Positions 1 through 9,000 of a stretch of DNA of 64,000 nt are shown here, piece after piece. Below the pieces are notes generated by a model. It worked only from the letters and a program-made list of their open reading frames with translations. It was not told the DNA's origin and searched no databases. Origin of the DNA: Paenisporosarcina sp. HGH0030 (GTDB taxonomy: Bacteria > Bacillota > Bacilli > Bacillales_A > Planococcaceae). Each line of letters starts with the position of its first letter. Position 1 is the first letter of the stretch. The DNA lies in NCBI RefSeq assembly GCF_000411295.1, contig NZ_KE150424.1, positions 62,001 to 126,000 on the forward strand. The letters run 5' to 3'. Made by a program: the position numbers and the translations under genes.

Positions 1-587
1 TCTTTTATTTCAATGCTTCCGTTGTCAGAAGTTACTTTCACTGTTTTTCCAAGAACTTTTATCGCTACAATGCCTCCATTATCTGTCTTCATGGAAATAG
101 CTGTATATAGTTTTTGGGGGAGAGCCACATTGACCTTTACGCCTTTGAAGATCTGAAGAAATCCAAAGAATGCAAATTTAGGGGCTTTTAGGTCAATCGA
201 TAGTGTGTCTCCAATAACGTCTGCTGTTAATGCTAATTTTTCATGCGCGTTTACTAGCTCAATGATGGTGACATCTGAATCAGATGGATATACATGTAAA
301 GAGCCAATTTTGATGTTCATGGCAACTTTTGTGAAGTTATCATTCGTTATATGAATCTTTTTCGTGTCTGTATTTGAATCAATTTTCTCGGGTACATAAT
401 TGGCAAGAAGCTCTTCAGCAATTTCTTTTGGAGAGCCAAGGGACGCGGCAATTTCGCTATCTGATTTACCATCAACACGTCCATCCGTAAAATACTCTTT
501 AATATCCTGGAAAATATCGTTTCTTTCATCGGAAGGAAGTTTAGTCAAAGCCATTTCAAGTTCATTTAGAAATTGTTGTTCCGTCAT
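1..587 (-). CDS. HAAS/DUF1700-DUF4097 domain protein (partial)
   Basis: Reading the minus strand from an ATG at 587 gives about 195 residues that run off the left edge, so the C terminus is missing. The first ~75 residues (motifs DIFQDIKEYF and SLGSPKEIAEEL) look like the HAAS (formerly DUF1700) helical domain. The rest is beta-rich with repeated D-N-G-x-I units (MKTDNGGI, VTSDNGSIEI), typical of DUF4097 'toastrack' repeats. Such genes usually follow a PadR repressor, as here: its start overlaps the padR end by 26 bp, so the two are translationally coupled. HAAS proteins are thought to sense or partner membrane components. The function here is inferred from the family; no enzyme motif is visible. 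Confidence 0.8.
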   Translation of the reverse strand, partial: MTEQQFLNELEMALTKLPSDERNDIFQDIKEYFTDGRVDGKSDSEIAASLGSPKEIAEELLANYVPEKIDSNTDTKKIHITNDNFTKVAMNIKIGSLHVYPSDSDVTIIELVNAHEKLALTADVIGDTLSIDLKAPKFAFFGFLQIFKGVKVNVALPQKLYTAISMKTDNGGIVAIKVLGKTVKVTSDNGSIEIK

Positions 588-903
588 CTTTTACACTCTC
601 CTCAATCAAAGTATTCACGCCGTTTGTGAAGCTTTTCCATTCATTTAACTGTTCCTGTAAATACGTTCTGCCTAAATCGGTCAGTTTGTAATATTTACGG
701 GAAGGACCTTCTGTAGACTCTTGTAAATAAGTAGTGAAATAACCTTCCTTGGTCAGACGTCGCAATAACGGATATACAGATCCCTCGGAAATTAAGATTT
801 GGTCCGAGATTTTTTGTACAAGTTCATATCCATATCGATCTTTTTGATCCAATAACACAAGGACGCAAAGATTAAGTACGCCTTTCTTGAATTGAATATT
901 CAC
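562..903 (-). CDS. PadR family transcriptional repressor
   Basis: A 113-residue protein with the PadR winged helix: an N-terminal helix (FKKGVLNLCVLVLLDQ), the YGYELVQKI recognition region, the SEGSVYPLLRRLTKEGYF helix and wing, and a YYKLTDLGR strand. I chose the GTG at 903 because a strong Shine-Dalgarno (AGGAGAGGG) lies about 8 nt upstream. A TTG further upstream at 933 has no such site. PadR proteins dimerise and repress their own operon, releasing DNA on ligand binding or stress. The adjacent HAAS/DUF4097 gene overlaps its end and is probably co-regulated. The natural ligand cannot be told from sequence. Confidence 0.88.
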   Translation of the reverse strand: MNIQFKKGVLNLCVLVLLDQKDRYGYELVQKISDQILISEGSVYPLLRRLTKEGYFTTYLQESTEGPSRKYYKLTDLGRTYLQEQLNEWKSFTNGVNTLIEESVKDDGTTISK

Positions 904-953
904 CTTAAACCCTCTCCTTCCACTACTAGACAATATGCAGTACTGTTAAGAAC

Positions 954-982
954 AATATATCATGCAGTATTATTCTATGCAA
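954..982 (-). promoter_or_regulatory. padR promoter with repeated TACTGCAT motif
   Basis: On the minus strand TTGCAT, 17 nt, TATATT forms a sigma-A-type promoter about 50 nt before the padR start. TACTGCAT occurs twice, once in the spacer and once just downstream of the -10. A repressor bound there would block transcription, which fits PadR autorepression. The promoter is seen; operator function is inferred. Confidence 0.55.
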
Positions 983-1171
983 GGTACTGAAAAATAATTT
1001 TTTTTTTTGAAAGGGACTGCTGTGATCTTTGAGATTTTTTAAAAGTTCTTGCTTATGAAGAGTACAGACATGACAATGTACGTATATTCTTTACCTGTAC
1101 CTAAAGTGTTTACGAGTACTTTTTATAGATGGTTGTGCGAATGATAGGTAATGGAAGAAGGGGTTTTCTTT

Positions 1172-2626
1172 ATGCATGTATACGTTCTGACGAAGGACTC
1201 ACTAGAAGCACAAGGAATAAAATGGATGATTTCTTCGCAGTTGCGAGATGTTTTTGTGGAGTTGGGGGACTCAGTCACAACTCTACAAAAAGATATGGTT
1301 TCCAGGGAATTTGATTTTTATATTATTGATATGGACTTATGGTCTGCCTCGGAAGAAAGTATCCTGCCTTCAGGAGCGAGGTGGCTAGGGGTATCCTCAG
1401 ATCGAACGTTTCAAACTGCATACCGTGCACTTAAACATAAAGCGGAAGATTTATTGTTCCGTCCTTTCCAGCCCGAACATCTGATTAAGCATATCCAGCA
1501 AACGCGTTTTCGTGTGCGCAACGAAAAGAAAGGGATTCCTCAACTGGATGCATATCAAGAATCGAATTTTACATATGAAGATTTATTGTTGGCGAAAACG
1601 TACCCAAGGACTTCTGTACTCTTAAGTGCAATTGTTCCTGCGAGTCGGGAAGAGGGAACGCAATTGGTGAAATCGCTGGAAGAGTTCGCATTCCCCTCGC
1701 ATTTTGAACTATTTCCGTTTACCGATTTTATTGTTGTTGTACACCGACTTCCTGAACTTGAAAGCATGCAGGAAGCCTATCTGGCGTTTTATGCGTCTTG
1801 GAAACGCCAATCCAATACACTATTGTCTATCTACTTATACGAATCACCTGGCGACCAAGATATTCGTTCACTTTATCAAAAAATGCGTCGCTTCCAAGAA
1901 CGTGTTTTTTATGATGGCTATGATATTTTATCCGTTGAAGCTGAAGACTTATCGTGGTGTGAAATGGATCCGTTTTTGTCTCCCATAGAGCAACGCATGT
2001 GGATTGAAATGCTAGGAAAACAGGACGTTAAAGCAATTCGTCAATGGTTGGAGCAAGATTTTCTAACCCTTGAAGCACCTTACCCGGATCCTGAAATGGT
2101 GCGAATCCGTTTGACTAGTGTTCTTGCGCAAATCAGAAGATATATGTCGGCCAATTCGATTCAAAATCCCCCCCTTGAAAAACAGTACCATCGACTATTT
2201 CAAGACATCATTCGCGAGCCGGTTATGTATCACATCATTCAAAGCTTTGGTGACTTCACAGCGGATTTGATGAAAGTAACAAGTTTAGTGGAATCAGGGA
2301 CGTCTAATTTCTCAGATAGAGTAAGAATGATGATGGAATCAAATTATTGGGATTCGAATTGGAACTTGGCGGCTTGTGCAGATGCTTTGCAAATGAATAA
2401 AAGCACATTAAGTCGAAGGTTTTCGAAAAGTACAGGCAAGAATTTCAGGGAAACGCTACAAGAAATTCGCCTTGGAGAAGCAAAACGATTATTAAAAGAA
2501 ACAAACGCAACTTTAGAAGAAGTATCGAGATTGGCGGGTTTCACACATCAATCTTATTTCAATGCGAAGTTCAGAGCATCAACTGGGAAAACCCCAACCC
2601 AGTATCGATTTAATTGGGGAAGATGA
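1172..2626 (+). CDS. AraC/YesN-type regulator with degenerate receiver domain
   Basis: A 484-residue protein. Residues ~1-115 resemble a response-regulator receiver (strand HVYVLTKD, DFYIIDMDLW around the phosphoacceptor site, LLFRPFQPEHL in place of the usual KPF), but the acidic pair and the conserved lysine are lost, so classical phosphorylation is doubtful. A long middle region is unrecognised. The last ~100 residues carry two AraC helix-turn-helix units (NLAACADALQMNKSTLSRRF and LEEVSRLAGFTHQSYFNAKF) and the typical GKTPTQYR end. The ATG at 1172 has AAGAAGGGG at good spacing; the ATG at 1151 does not. It lies directly upstream of hutUIG in the same direction and probably activates that operon (inference). 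Confidence 0.78.
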   Translation: MHVYVLTKDSLEAQGIKWMISSQLRDVFVELGDSVTTLQKDMVSREFDFYIIDMDLWSASEESILPSGARWLGVSSDRTFQTAYRALKHKAEDLLFRPFQPEHLIKHIQQTRFRVRNEKKGIPQLDAYQESNFTYEDLLLAKTYPRTSVLLSAIVPASREEGTQLVKSLEEFAFPSHFELFPFTDFIVVVHRLPELESMQEAYLAFYASWKRQSNTLLSIYLYESPGDQDIRSLYQKMRRFQERVFYDGYDILSVEAEDLSWCEMDPFLSPIEQRMWIEMLGKQDVKAIRQWLEQDFLTLEAPYPDPEMVRIRLTSVLAQIRRYMSANSIQNPPLEKQYHRLFQDIIREPVMYHIIQSFGDFTADLMKVTSLVESGTSNFSDRVRMMMESNYWDSNWNLAACADALQMNKSTLSRRFSKSTGKNFRETLQEIRLGEAKRLLKETNATLEEVSRLAGFTHQSYFNAKFRASTGKTPTQYRFNWGR

Positions 2627-2702
2627 ATCGAGTTTTTCGATTATAAATTAGTTTCTCTGGTTATATCATTAGTTGTCTATTTGGAGAAAAAAGTATTTTA
2701 CA

Positions 2703-2730
2703 AGGCCGATTATCCAATCGGTCTTTTTTG
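2703..2730 (+). terminator. Intrinsic terminator of the AraC-type regulator gene
   Basis: GGCCGATT (from 2704), a 4-nt loop ATCC, and AATCGGTC form a near-perfect stem followed by six T residues. It separates the regulator from the hut operon, so hut needs its own promoter. Confidence 0.85.
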
Positions 2731-2847
2731 TATGTAAAAATGATTGAAACGGGAATAAATTATAAAAATCTTTTCAAATCAAAGAAATAATTCAATAAAA
2801 CATAAATAATAAACTAAATTATAAATAAATTATCAGAACTTTCACGA

Positions 2848-2896
2848 TACAATGAAACTATTAATAAGGGGGCGAATGAAAATGAAAGCGAATACA
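2848..2896 (+). promoter_or_regulatory. hut promoter -10 and cre (CcpA) site over the hutU start
   Basis: A good -10 (TACAAT, 2848-2853) has no recognisable -35 at 17 nt; the upstream DNA is only A/T-rich. That is typical of activator-dependent promoters and fits an AraC-type activator. ATGAAAGCGAATACA at 2882-2896 matches the CcpA cre consensus WTGNAANCGNWNNCW at every fixed position and lies on the hutU start codon, downstream of the promoter, where CcpA would block elongation or initiation. Catabolite repression of hut is well known in B. subtilis. The match is seen; function is inferred. Confidence 0.6.
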
Positions 2897-4555
2897 ACTG
2901 AACGAGTTATCCAATATAGAGGAACAGAATTGAACACGAAAGGCTGGCAACAAGAAGCCGCACTTCGTATGTTAAACAACAATTTACACCCAGATGTGGC
3001 AGAGCATCCTGAAGATTTAGTGGTATACGGAGGAATCGGTAAAGCTGCGCGTAACTGGGAAAGTTACGACGCTATTGTGCGCTCATTAAAAGAGTTGGAG
3101 AACGATGAAACCTTGCTGGTTCAATCCGGAAAACCGGTAGCGATTTTCAAAACTCATACAGATGCACCACGTGTGTTGATTGCCAATTCGAATATTGTGC
3201 CAGCGTACGCAAACTGGGAAACGTTCCATGAGCTAGATAAAAAAGGCTTGATGATGTACGGACAAATGACAGCAGGTAGCTGGATTTATATCGGATCACA
3301 AGGGATTGTCCAAGGAACATATGAAACATTTGCTGAACTGGCAAAACAACATTTCGGAGAATCGTTGAAAGGTACCATTACATTGACAGCTGGTCTTGGT
3401 GGAATGGGCGGTGCTCAACCATTAGCAGTAACAATGGCTGGCGGAGTTTGTATCGGTATTGAAGTAGACGAGACGCGTATCGATCGACGTATTGAAACGC
3501 GCTATACTGACGTAAAAACAGATTCGTTGGACGAAGCAATCCGTTTAGCGGAAGAGGCAAAAGCGGAAGGAAAAGCGTTATCGATTGGGTTGCTTGGCAA
3601 TGCCGCAGACGTCTTACCGGAAATGATCGCACGTGGCTTTATTCCGGATGTGTTAACGGATCAAACTTCTGCACATGATCCATTGAACGGCTATATCCCA
3701 TCAAAAATGTCATTGGAAGAAGCAGCGAAGCTTCGTTCAGAAAACCCGACGGAGTACGTCAAGCTTTCTAAAGCATCGATGGCGAAGCATGTTTCTTCAA
3801 TGGTAGAGATGATGGACAAAGGCGCCATTACATTTGATTACGGCAACAACATCCGTCAAGTGGCAAAAGACGAAGGGGTTGAACGTGCGTTTGACTTCCC
3901 AGGATTCGTTCCAGCTTACATTCGACCACAGTTCTGTGAAGGTAAAGGGCCATTCCGTTGGGTAGCACTTTCTGGTGACCCGGAAGATATTCGCAAAACA
4001 GACGAAGTGATTTTACGCGAATTTAGCTACAACAAGCATTTATGTAACTGGATTAAAATGGCTCAGGAGAAAATTCAGTTCCAAGGCCTTCCTTCACGCA
4101 TTTGTTGGTTGGGTTATGGCGAACGTGCACGTTTCGGGAAAATCATTAACGATATGGTAGCAAGCGGCGAATTGAGTGCGCCAATCGTTATCGGACGTGA
4201 CCATTTGGACTCAGGATCAGTAGCTTCACCGAATCGTGAAACCGAAGCAATGAAAGATGGCTCGGACGTTGTTGCGGATTGGCCGATTTTGAACGCGATG
4301 GTCAATGCAGTGGGCGGCGCGACATGGGTATCCGTTCACCATGGCGGCGGTGTAGGCATGGGCTATTCCATTCATGCCGGAATGGTCATTTTAGCGGACG
4401 GTACAAAAGAAGCAGAAGTTCGTCTGGAACGTGTATTAACAACTGATCCAGGAATGGGTATCGTCCGTCACGTTGATGCAGGCTATGATTTGGCGATTGA
4501 GACTGCGCGTGAAAAAGGCGTCAACATTCCGATGCTAAAGGGGTCTGAAGCATGA
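2882..4555 (+). CDS. hutU: Urocanate hydratase
   Basis: A 557-residue cytoplasmic enzyme that hydrates urocanate to imidazolonepropionate, the second step of histidine breakdown, using tightly bound NAD+. Hallmarks are the N-terminal [15 protein letters not shown] block, the glycine-rich [12 protein letters not shown] (~170-180), [12 protein letters not shown] and the C-terminal [15 protein letters not shown]. Length is normal for the family. I chose the ATG at 2882, 9 nt after AAGGGGG; an in-frame ATG at 2852 overlaps the promoter -10 and the ATG at 2876 is too close to the ribosome site. It overlaps hutI by 4 bp. hutH, which makes its substrate, is not in the window. Confidence 0.96.
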   Translation: MKANTTERVIQYRGTELNTKGWQQEAALRMLNNNLHPDVAEHPEDLVVYGGIGKAARNWESYDAIVRSLKELENDETLLVQSGKPVAIFKTHTDAPRVLIANSNIVPAYANWETFHELDKKGLMMYGQMTAGSWIYIGSQGIVQGTYETFAELAKQHFGESLKGTITLTAGLGGMGGAQPLAVTMAGGVCIGIEVDETRIDRRIETRYTDVKTDSLDEAIRLAEEAKAEGKALSIGLLGNAADVLPEMIARGFIPDVLTDQTSAHDPLNGYIPSKMSLEEAAKLRSENPTEYVKLSKASMAKHVSSMVEMMDKGAITFDYGNNIRQVAKDEGVERAFDFPGFVPAYIRPQFCEGKGPFRWVALSGDPEDIRKTDEVILREFSYNKHLCNWIKMAQEKIQFQGLPSRICWLGYGERARFGKIINDMVASGELSAPIVIGRDHLDSGSVASPNRETEAMKDGSDVVADWPILNAMVNAVGGATWVSVHHGGGVGMGYSIHAGMVILADGTKEAEVRLERVLTTDPGMGIVRHVDAGYDLAIETAREKGVNIPMLKGSEA

Positions 4556-5805
4556 TTCCGGTTTGGATAAAAAATGCAGCACAACTTGTAACGGTAGCCG
4601 GTGAAAACGGCCCCCGAGTTCGGGAAGGAATGTCTGACCTCGGGTTGATCGCAGATGGCAGTGTGTGGATGGAAAATGGAAAAGTAGTGGCGGTGGGCAC
4701 GACGTCTGAGCTTGAAGCTTTATATGGCACACGTGCCCATGAAGCGGATATTATCGATGCAACAGGGCGTTTGGTGACACCGGGTCTGGTCGATCCGCAT
4801 ACGCACATAGCATATGGAGGAAGCCGTGAACGTGAATTCGAAATGCGTCTCGAAGGTGCAACGTACATGGAAATCATGAATGCTGGTGGCGGTATTCATG
4901 CGACAACACGTATGACACGAGATGCGTCAGAAGACGAACTGGTGGAACAAACAACGCGCCGCCTAGACTCGTTCCTTGAGCATGGCGTGACAACCGTGGA
5001 AGGCAAAAGTGGCTATGGACTAGATTTGGAAACAGAATTGAAACAACTGAGAGTGATGAAACGATTGAATGAAAGTCATCCGATTGACTTGGTTCCAACG
5101 TTTATGGGCGCTCATGCAGTCCCTCAGGAATATAAAGGACAAGAAGACGAGTACATCGATCTTTTGGTAAATGACATGTTGCCGAAAGTTGCGGAAGAAA
5201 AATTAGCTGTTTTTAACGATGTTTTTTGTGAAGTCGGAGTATTCACACCGGAACAGTCCGAACGAATTTTAGAAGCAGGCAAAAAACTCGGCTTGATTCC
5301 CAAAATTCATGCTGATGAAATTGAGTCTTACGGTGGCGCGGAACTGGCTGCCAAAGTTGGTGCAATTTCAGCGGAACATCTATTGAAAGCATCTGATGAA
5401 GGTGTGCGTTTAATGGCTGAAGCAGGCGTCATTGCCTGTCTTTTGCCAGCGACCGCTCTGTATTTACGTGAAGAAGCAGCAAAAGGCCGTGCGATGATTG
5501 ATGCAGGTGTAGCCGTAGCCATCTCAACAGACTGCAATCCTGGTTCGTCACCAACGACTTCGATGCCTTTGGTCATGAATTTGGCCTGCATCTCTATGCG
5601 TCTAACTCCTGCGGAAGCATTGGTTGCCGCAACGATGAACGCTGCGTGTGCCATTGGCATGCAAGAGAATGTCGGTTCATTGGAAGCGGGCAAACAAGCG
5701 GATGTCGTAATGTGGAATGTATCCAATTACCAGGAGCTGCAATATCTTTTCGGCGTGAATCACGTTGGTTCGGTGTGGAAAAAAGGTGTACAGGTGGTGG
5801 GTTAA
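4552..5805 (+). CDS. hutI: Imidazolonepropionase
   Basis: A 417-residue metallo-dependent amidohydrolase that opens imidazolone-5-propionate to N-formimino-L-glutamate, step three of histidine breakdown. Metal ligands are visible: the HxH in [10 protein letters not shown] (~residue 80), His in [12 protein letters not shown] (~250), His in SAEHLL (~273) and Asp in [10 protein letters not shown] (~325). The active-site loop GGGIHATTR is present. ATG at 4552 overlaps the hutU stop by 4 bp, and the hutI stop directly abuts the hutG start, showing tight operon coupling. Cytoplasmic. Identification is secure from motif order and neighbours. Confidence 0.96.
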   Translation: MIPVWIKNAAQLVTVAGENGPRVREGMSDLGLIADGSVWMENGKVVAVGTTSELEALYGTRAHEADIIDATGRLVTPGLVDPHTHIAYGGSREREFEMRLEGATYMEIMNAGGGIHATTRMTRDASEDELVEQTTRRLDSFLEHGVTTVEGKSGYGLDLETELKQLRVMKRLNESHPIDLVPTFMGAHAVPQEYKGQEDEYIDLLVNDMLPKVAEEKLAVFNDVFCEVGVFTPEQSERILEAGKKLGLIPKIHADEIESYGGAELAAKVGAISAEHLLKASDEGVRLMAEAGVIACLLPATALYLREEAAKGRAMIDAGVAVAISTDCNPGSSPTTSMPLVMNLACISMRLTPAEALVAATMNAACAIGMQENVGSLEAGKQADVVMWNVSNYQELQYLFGVNHVGSVWKKGVQVVG

Positions 5806-6765
5806 ATGAAACATTTACAACCGCCTGAATGGTCATGGCGCGATGCTTCCGGAGATTTCGTACATCAGTGGGTAAAACCGCTTGCTGAACAGTCTCCGGA
5901 CATGGTGATTTATGGCGCGCCCATTTCCCGCTCTTCAATCAGTGTTTCCGGCGCTTCCTTATATCCAATGGAATTCCGCAAATTGTGGAAAGGGTTCTCC
6001 ACGTATAACTTAGATGAGGACATGGATTTATCTAGCTACATCGTTCGTGATGCGGGAGATGTCGTTATGCATACGACCGATATTTTAATGTCACATGAAC
6101 ACATTGAAGACGCTACATATGAATTAGTCCGCACATTTGATCGATCGACCACATGTTTAATTGGTGGCGATCATTCTGTAACTGCATGTGCGGTAAGAGG
6201 TCTTAAGAAGGCCTACCCAGACGAGCGGATTGGCATTTTACAACTAGATACACATCTAGATGTGCGCGACCCGGCCGATTTGGGACCTGCAAATGGCACA
6301 CCCATTCGTCAACTGATTGATGGGGGCACTGTCTACGGGGAAGATGTCGTCAATATTGGTCTTCACGGGTACTTCAATGCAGCACCATTGGTGGCTTATG
6401 CGAAGGAACACGGTATTCGAATGATTACTTTACGTAAAGCACGTGAGCTAGGGGTGGCTCAGTGCGTCGAAGAACAATTAAAGGAATTAGCACAACGAGT
6501 GGACCGCGTATACGTAACTGTCGATATGGATGTGTTGGACATTGCAGTCGCACCGGGTGTTCCCGCTTCTACACCAGGAGGCATGACGGCGGAAGAGTTA
6601 TTCCAAAGTTTAGTGCGGATCGGCCAACAGGATGCGGTTCGACATATCGATTTTGTCTGTCTGGATCCAACACGAGATGTACCGACAAGTGCCACGGTCA
6701 AAACAGGAGTGTATGCATGGTTGGAATTTATCACGGGGAGAGTTCTATCACAAAGGGGGATTTAA
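5806..6765 (+). CDS. hutG: Formimidoylglutamase
   Basis: A 319-residue member of the arginase/agmatinase (ureohydrolase) family that hydrolyses N-formiminoglutamate to glutamate and formamide, the last step of this hut branch. The binuclear Mn(II) ligands are visible in GGDHSVT (~125), LQLDTHLDVR (~145) and VDMDVLDIAVAPG (~240). Length and the hut context separate it from arginase or agmatinase. The start codon follows the hutI stop without a gap, with AGGTGGTGGG inside the end of hutI as ribosome site. The next gene begins 1 bp after its stop. Confidence 0.94.
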   Translation: MKHLQPPEWSWRDASGDFVHQWVKPLAEQSPDMVIYGAPISRSSISVSGASLYPMEFRKLWKGFSTYNLDEDMDLSSYIVRDAGDVVMHTTDILMSHEHIEDATYELVRTFDRSTTCLIGGDHSVTACAVRGLKKAYPDERIGILQLDTHLDVRDPADLGPANGTPIRQLIDGGTVYGEDVVNIGLHGYFNAAPLVAYAKEHGIRMITLRKARELGVAQCVEEQLKELAQRVDRVYVTVDMDVLDIAVAPGVPASTPGGMTAEELFQSLVRIGQQDAVRHIDFVCLDPTRDVPTSATVKTGVYAWLEFITGRVLSQRGI

Positions 6766-6766
6766 T

Positions 6767-8066
6767 ATGCAACAAGTGGGAGAACGTTCAAAAATACGTT
6801 CAAGTACGGGAATGTGGAAGTTTTTTGTATACAGTTTTATTGGTGCGTTCATGTTTTTCGTGCCGGTCACAATTGGTGGAAAAAATTCAATCATGCTTGA
6901 CCACATCGTGTCATGGATTCAAGCAAATGCAACTGGGGTTTTACCATATTACTCATTAGTACTTATTCTAGCTGGTGCATTATACCCGTTTTACTCGGGG
7001 ACTTGGAAAAAATCGACCGTCAACATGGTGTTTTCTTTCTTTAAAATCATAGGTTTAGTCGTTGGGATTATGATTGTTTTTGGATTTGGTCCGGCGTGGT
7101 TATTTGCTCCTGATATGGGACCATTCTTGTTCGATAAATTAGTGATTTCCGTAGGTTTATTAGTCCCAATCGGGGCGGTATTTTTAGCATTATTAGTAGG
7201 TTATGGATTACTTGAATTTATTGGGGTTCTCATGCAACCGATTATGCGACCAATTTGGCGAACACCAGGTCGATCTGCAATTGACGCAGTAGCTTCTTTC
7301 GTTGGTTCATATTCATTGGGCTTGCTAATAACGAATCGTGTTTATAAAGAAGGGAAATACACAGCACGAGAAGCAGCAATTATTGCAACGGGCTTCTCGA
7401 CTGTATCTGCTACGTTCATGGTTATCGTTGCGAAAACACTTGGCTTAATGGATATGTGGAATTTGTACTTTTGGGTAACACTAATCGTCACGTTCATCGT
7501 GACGGCAATTACAACTCGCATCTGGCCGCTGAATCGTATTAAAGACGATTATTATGAAGGCAGTGTGCCACAACCAGAGGTGAAACCTGAAGGAAGTCGC
7601 TTGACAGCCGCTTGGAATGAAGCGCAGGAAACCGTTAAACAATCACCTAGTTTACTTGCGAGACGGTTTATTAATGGCTATGGCGATTTTACCATCAATT
7701 TTATCAATTGGATTACTTGGTTTAGTGTTAGCAGAATTCACGCCGATATTTGACTGGATCGGTTACATCTTCTATCCGTTCACCTACATTTTGCAGCTTC
7801 CTGAACCGATGCTAGTCGCAAAAGCAAGTGCACTTGGAATAGCTGAAATGTTCCTACCTGCATTGCTGGTTGTGAAATCTGGGATGATTGTAAAATTCGT
7901 AATTGCGGTTGTATCTATATCGTCCATCATTTTCTTCTCTGCAGTTGTTCCTTGCATCGTGGCAACAGAAATTCCGATTTCAATACCGAAATTAATCGTT
8001 ATCTGGGTTCAACGTGTTATTCTGACTTTAATCATTGTTACGCCGATTGCTTTCATGCTGTTTTAA
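6767..8066 (+). pseudogene. YjiH-like nucleoside-recognition (gate) membrane protein, frameshifted
   Basis: Two overlapping reading frames together encode one ~433-residue multi-helix protein. Frame one runs from ATG 6767 (MQQVGERSKIRSSTGMWKFF) to about 7664 and holds helices 1-7; it then drifts into non-homologous residues and stops at 7753. The second frame takes over at ~7665 (DGLLMAMAILPSILSIGL) and runs to 8066. The switch needs a +1 shift near the CGG at 7664-7666. Joined, the product looks like the YjiH family (Gate domains), often beside hut or amino-acid genes and possibly a transporter. It could be a real mutation, an assembly error or, less likely, recoding. The start lies 1 bp after the hutG stop, 8 nt after AAAGGGGG. 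Confidence 0.75.
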
Positions 8067-8070
8067 TAGA

Positions 8071-8105
8071 AGTGCCATCCTTGCATAAAAGGATGGCACT
8101 TTTTT
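8071..8105 (+). terminator. Terminator ending the hut operon
   Basis: A perfect 12-bp stem (AGTGCCATCCTT and its complement) with a 6-nt loop is followed by a run of T. It ends the hutUIG-yjiH transcript. Confidence 0.93.
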
Positions 8106-8160
8106 GTGTAACAGGAGCGTAGCGGAAACAAAAACCATTAAATCAATGAACTTGTAGACG

Positions 8161-8201
8161 TATCTCTAAAAGTTAACAAGGATGTGAGACGTGTTTGAGC
8201 G
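8161..8201 (+). repeat. Degenerate intergenic repeat, copy A
   Basis: These 41 bp match 18978-19018 at 32 positions without gaps; the best-kept core is TGAGAC-N-TGTTTGAGCG. A TTCACAA motif follows in both copies. The rest of the 8106-8374 gap shows no gene. It may be a small dispersed intergenic repeat; two copies alone are weak evidence. Confidence 0.4.
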
Positions 8202-8374
8202 ATAATCTATCGTTTGATTGATAAATTTTCACAAACTCAAAGTAGGCGGTGAAATCGTCACACTATCCAAGTATACTAGTCAATAAGATTAATAATATCT
8301 GAATATTCTTGCTATAATTTCCACTTAAGAAAATAGCTTTTTATTTTAGAAAAAACGGAACGAAAGCATATGAA

Positions 8375-8404
8375 TTGCACACTTCCTATCTCCCCTTATA
8401 TAAT
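8375..8404 (+). promoter_or_regulatory. Sigma-A promoter of the ctsR operon
   Basis: TTGCAC, 18 nt, TATAAT, about 115 nt before the ctsR start. The CtsR operator begins 3 nt after the -10, so bound CtsR would cover the transcription start. A leader hairpin (GCATCC/GGATGC, around 8439-8455) follows. Confidence 0.8.
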
Positions 8405-8406
8405 AA

Positions 8407-8423
8407 AGTCAAAGTTAGTCAAA
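8407..8423 (+). promoter_or_regulatory. CtsR operator (heptad direct repeat)
   Basis: AGTCAAA-GTT-AGTCAAA matches the known CtsR box (R-GTCAAA, 3 nt, R-GTCAAA), a direct heptad repeat. Its place over the +1 of the ctsR promoter indicates autorepression of ctsR-mcsA-mcsB-clpC, released on heat or protein stress. Confidence 0.92.
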
Positions 8424-8517
8424 GTCAGGTACATGGTGCATCCTATTGGGATGCCCACGTGAAATATAGCCACTAACCTTAATCGCACTCAGAGTTAATT
8501 GATCAGGAGGTGATTGC

Positions 8518-8988
8518 ATGCGGAATATATCAGATATTATTGAAGGGTATTTAAAGAAAGTTATCGAATTAGATGAAAAAGGGCATGTTGAGATAAAGCG
8601 CAGTGAGATTGCGGAGCAGTTTCAATGTGTGCCTTCACAAATTAATTATGTGATTAATACGCGCTTCACCGCTGACCGTGGTTACCTCGTTGAAAGTAAG
8701 CGGGGGGGCGGGGGGTATATTCGAATAGTTCGGGTACGCGCTCATACGAAGGCTGATTTAATTGAAACCATTCTGGCAAGTTTAGAGCGTGGAGCTTCTC
8801 AAACGATGACGGAAGATATTATCTTTCGTTTAATCGATGAGAATGTAGTGACGAAGCGTGAGGCGAAAATGATGCTCGCGGCACTCGATCGTACAACCCT
8901 CAATACCCCATTGCCGCATCGAGATGAATTGCGTTCACGCATATTGCAAGCGATGCTTATGACATTCAAGTATGAACAGTTAAAGTGA
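8518..8988 (+). CDS. ctsR: Transcriptional repressor CtsR
   Basis: A 156-residue dimeric repressor of class III heat-shock genes (clp genes). The N-terminal winged helix runs over SDIIEGYLKKVIE, the recognition region CVPSQINYVINTRFT and the glycine-rich wing RGGGGYIRI (~residues 60-70), which acts as the temperature sensor and arginine-phosphorylation region in B. subtilis. The C-terminal four-helix bundle (ERGASQTMTEDIIFRLI, TKREAKMMLAALDR) mediates dimerisation. The ATG at 8518 has AGGAGGTGAT. First gene of the operon with mcsA, mcsB and clpC; its own operator sits at 8407-8423. Confidence 0.97.
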   Translation: MRNISDIIEGYLKKVIELDEKGHVEIKRSEIAEQFQCVPSQINYVINTRFTADRGYLVESKRGGGGYIRIVRVRAHTKADLIETILASLERGASQTMTEDIIFRLIDENVVTKREAKMMLAALDRTTLNTPLPHRDELRSRILQAMLMTFKYEQLK

Positions 8989-9000
8989 GGCGAGCGCGAG

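Noticed and set aside
347-529. A 60-codon minus-strand frame inside the HAAS/DUF4097 gene
   Set aside because: It is a shifted frame of the gene read from 587, which gives a clear HAAS domain.
5328-5726. Long minus-strand frames opposite hutI, hutG, clpC, gltX and others
   Set aside because: They mirror real genes, lack ribosome sites and show no family pattern; they follow from codon bias on the coding strand.
7617-8066. An independent 149-residue membrane protein
   Set aside because: Its content completes the YjiH-like protein begun at 6767, and the ATG at 7617 lies within the upstream homology without a good ribosome site.
8701-8715. G-run in ctsR as a possible frameshift
   Set aside because: The run encodes the conserved RGGGGYIRI wing and the frame is intact.
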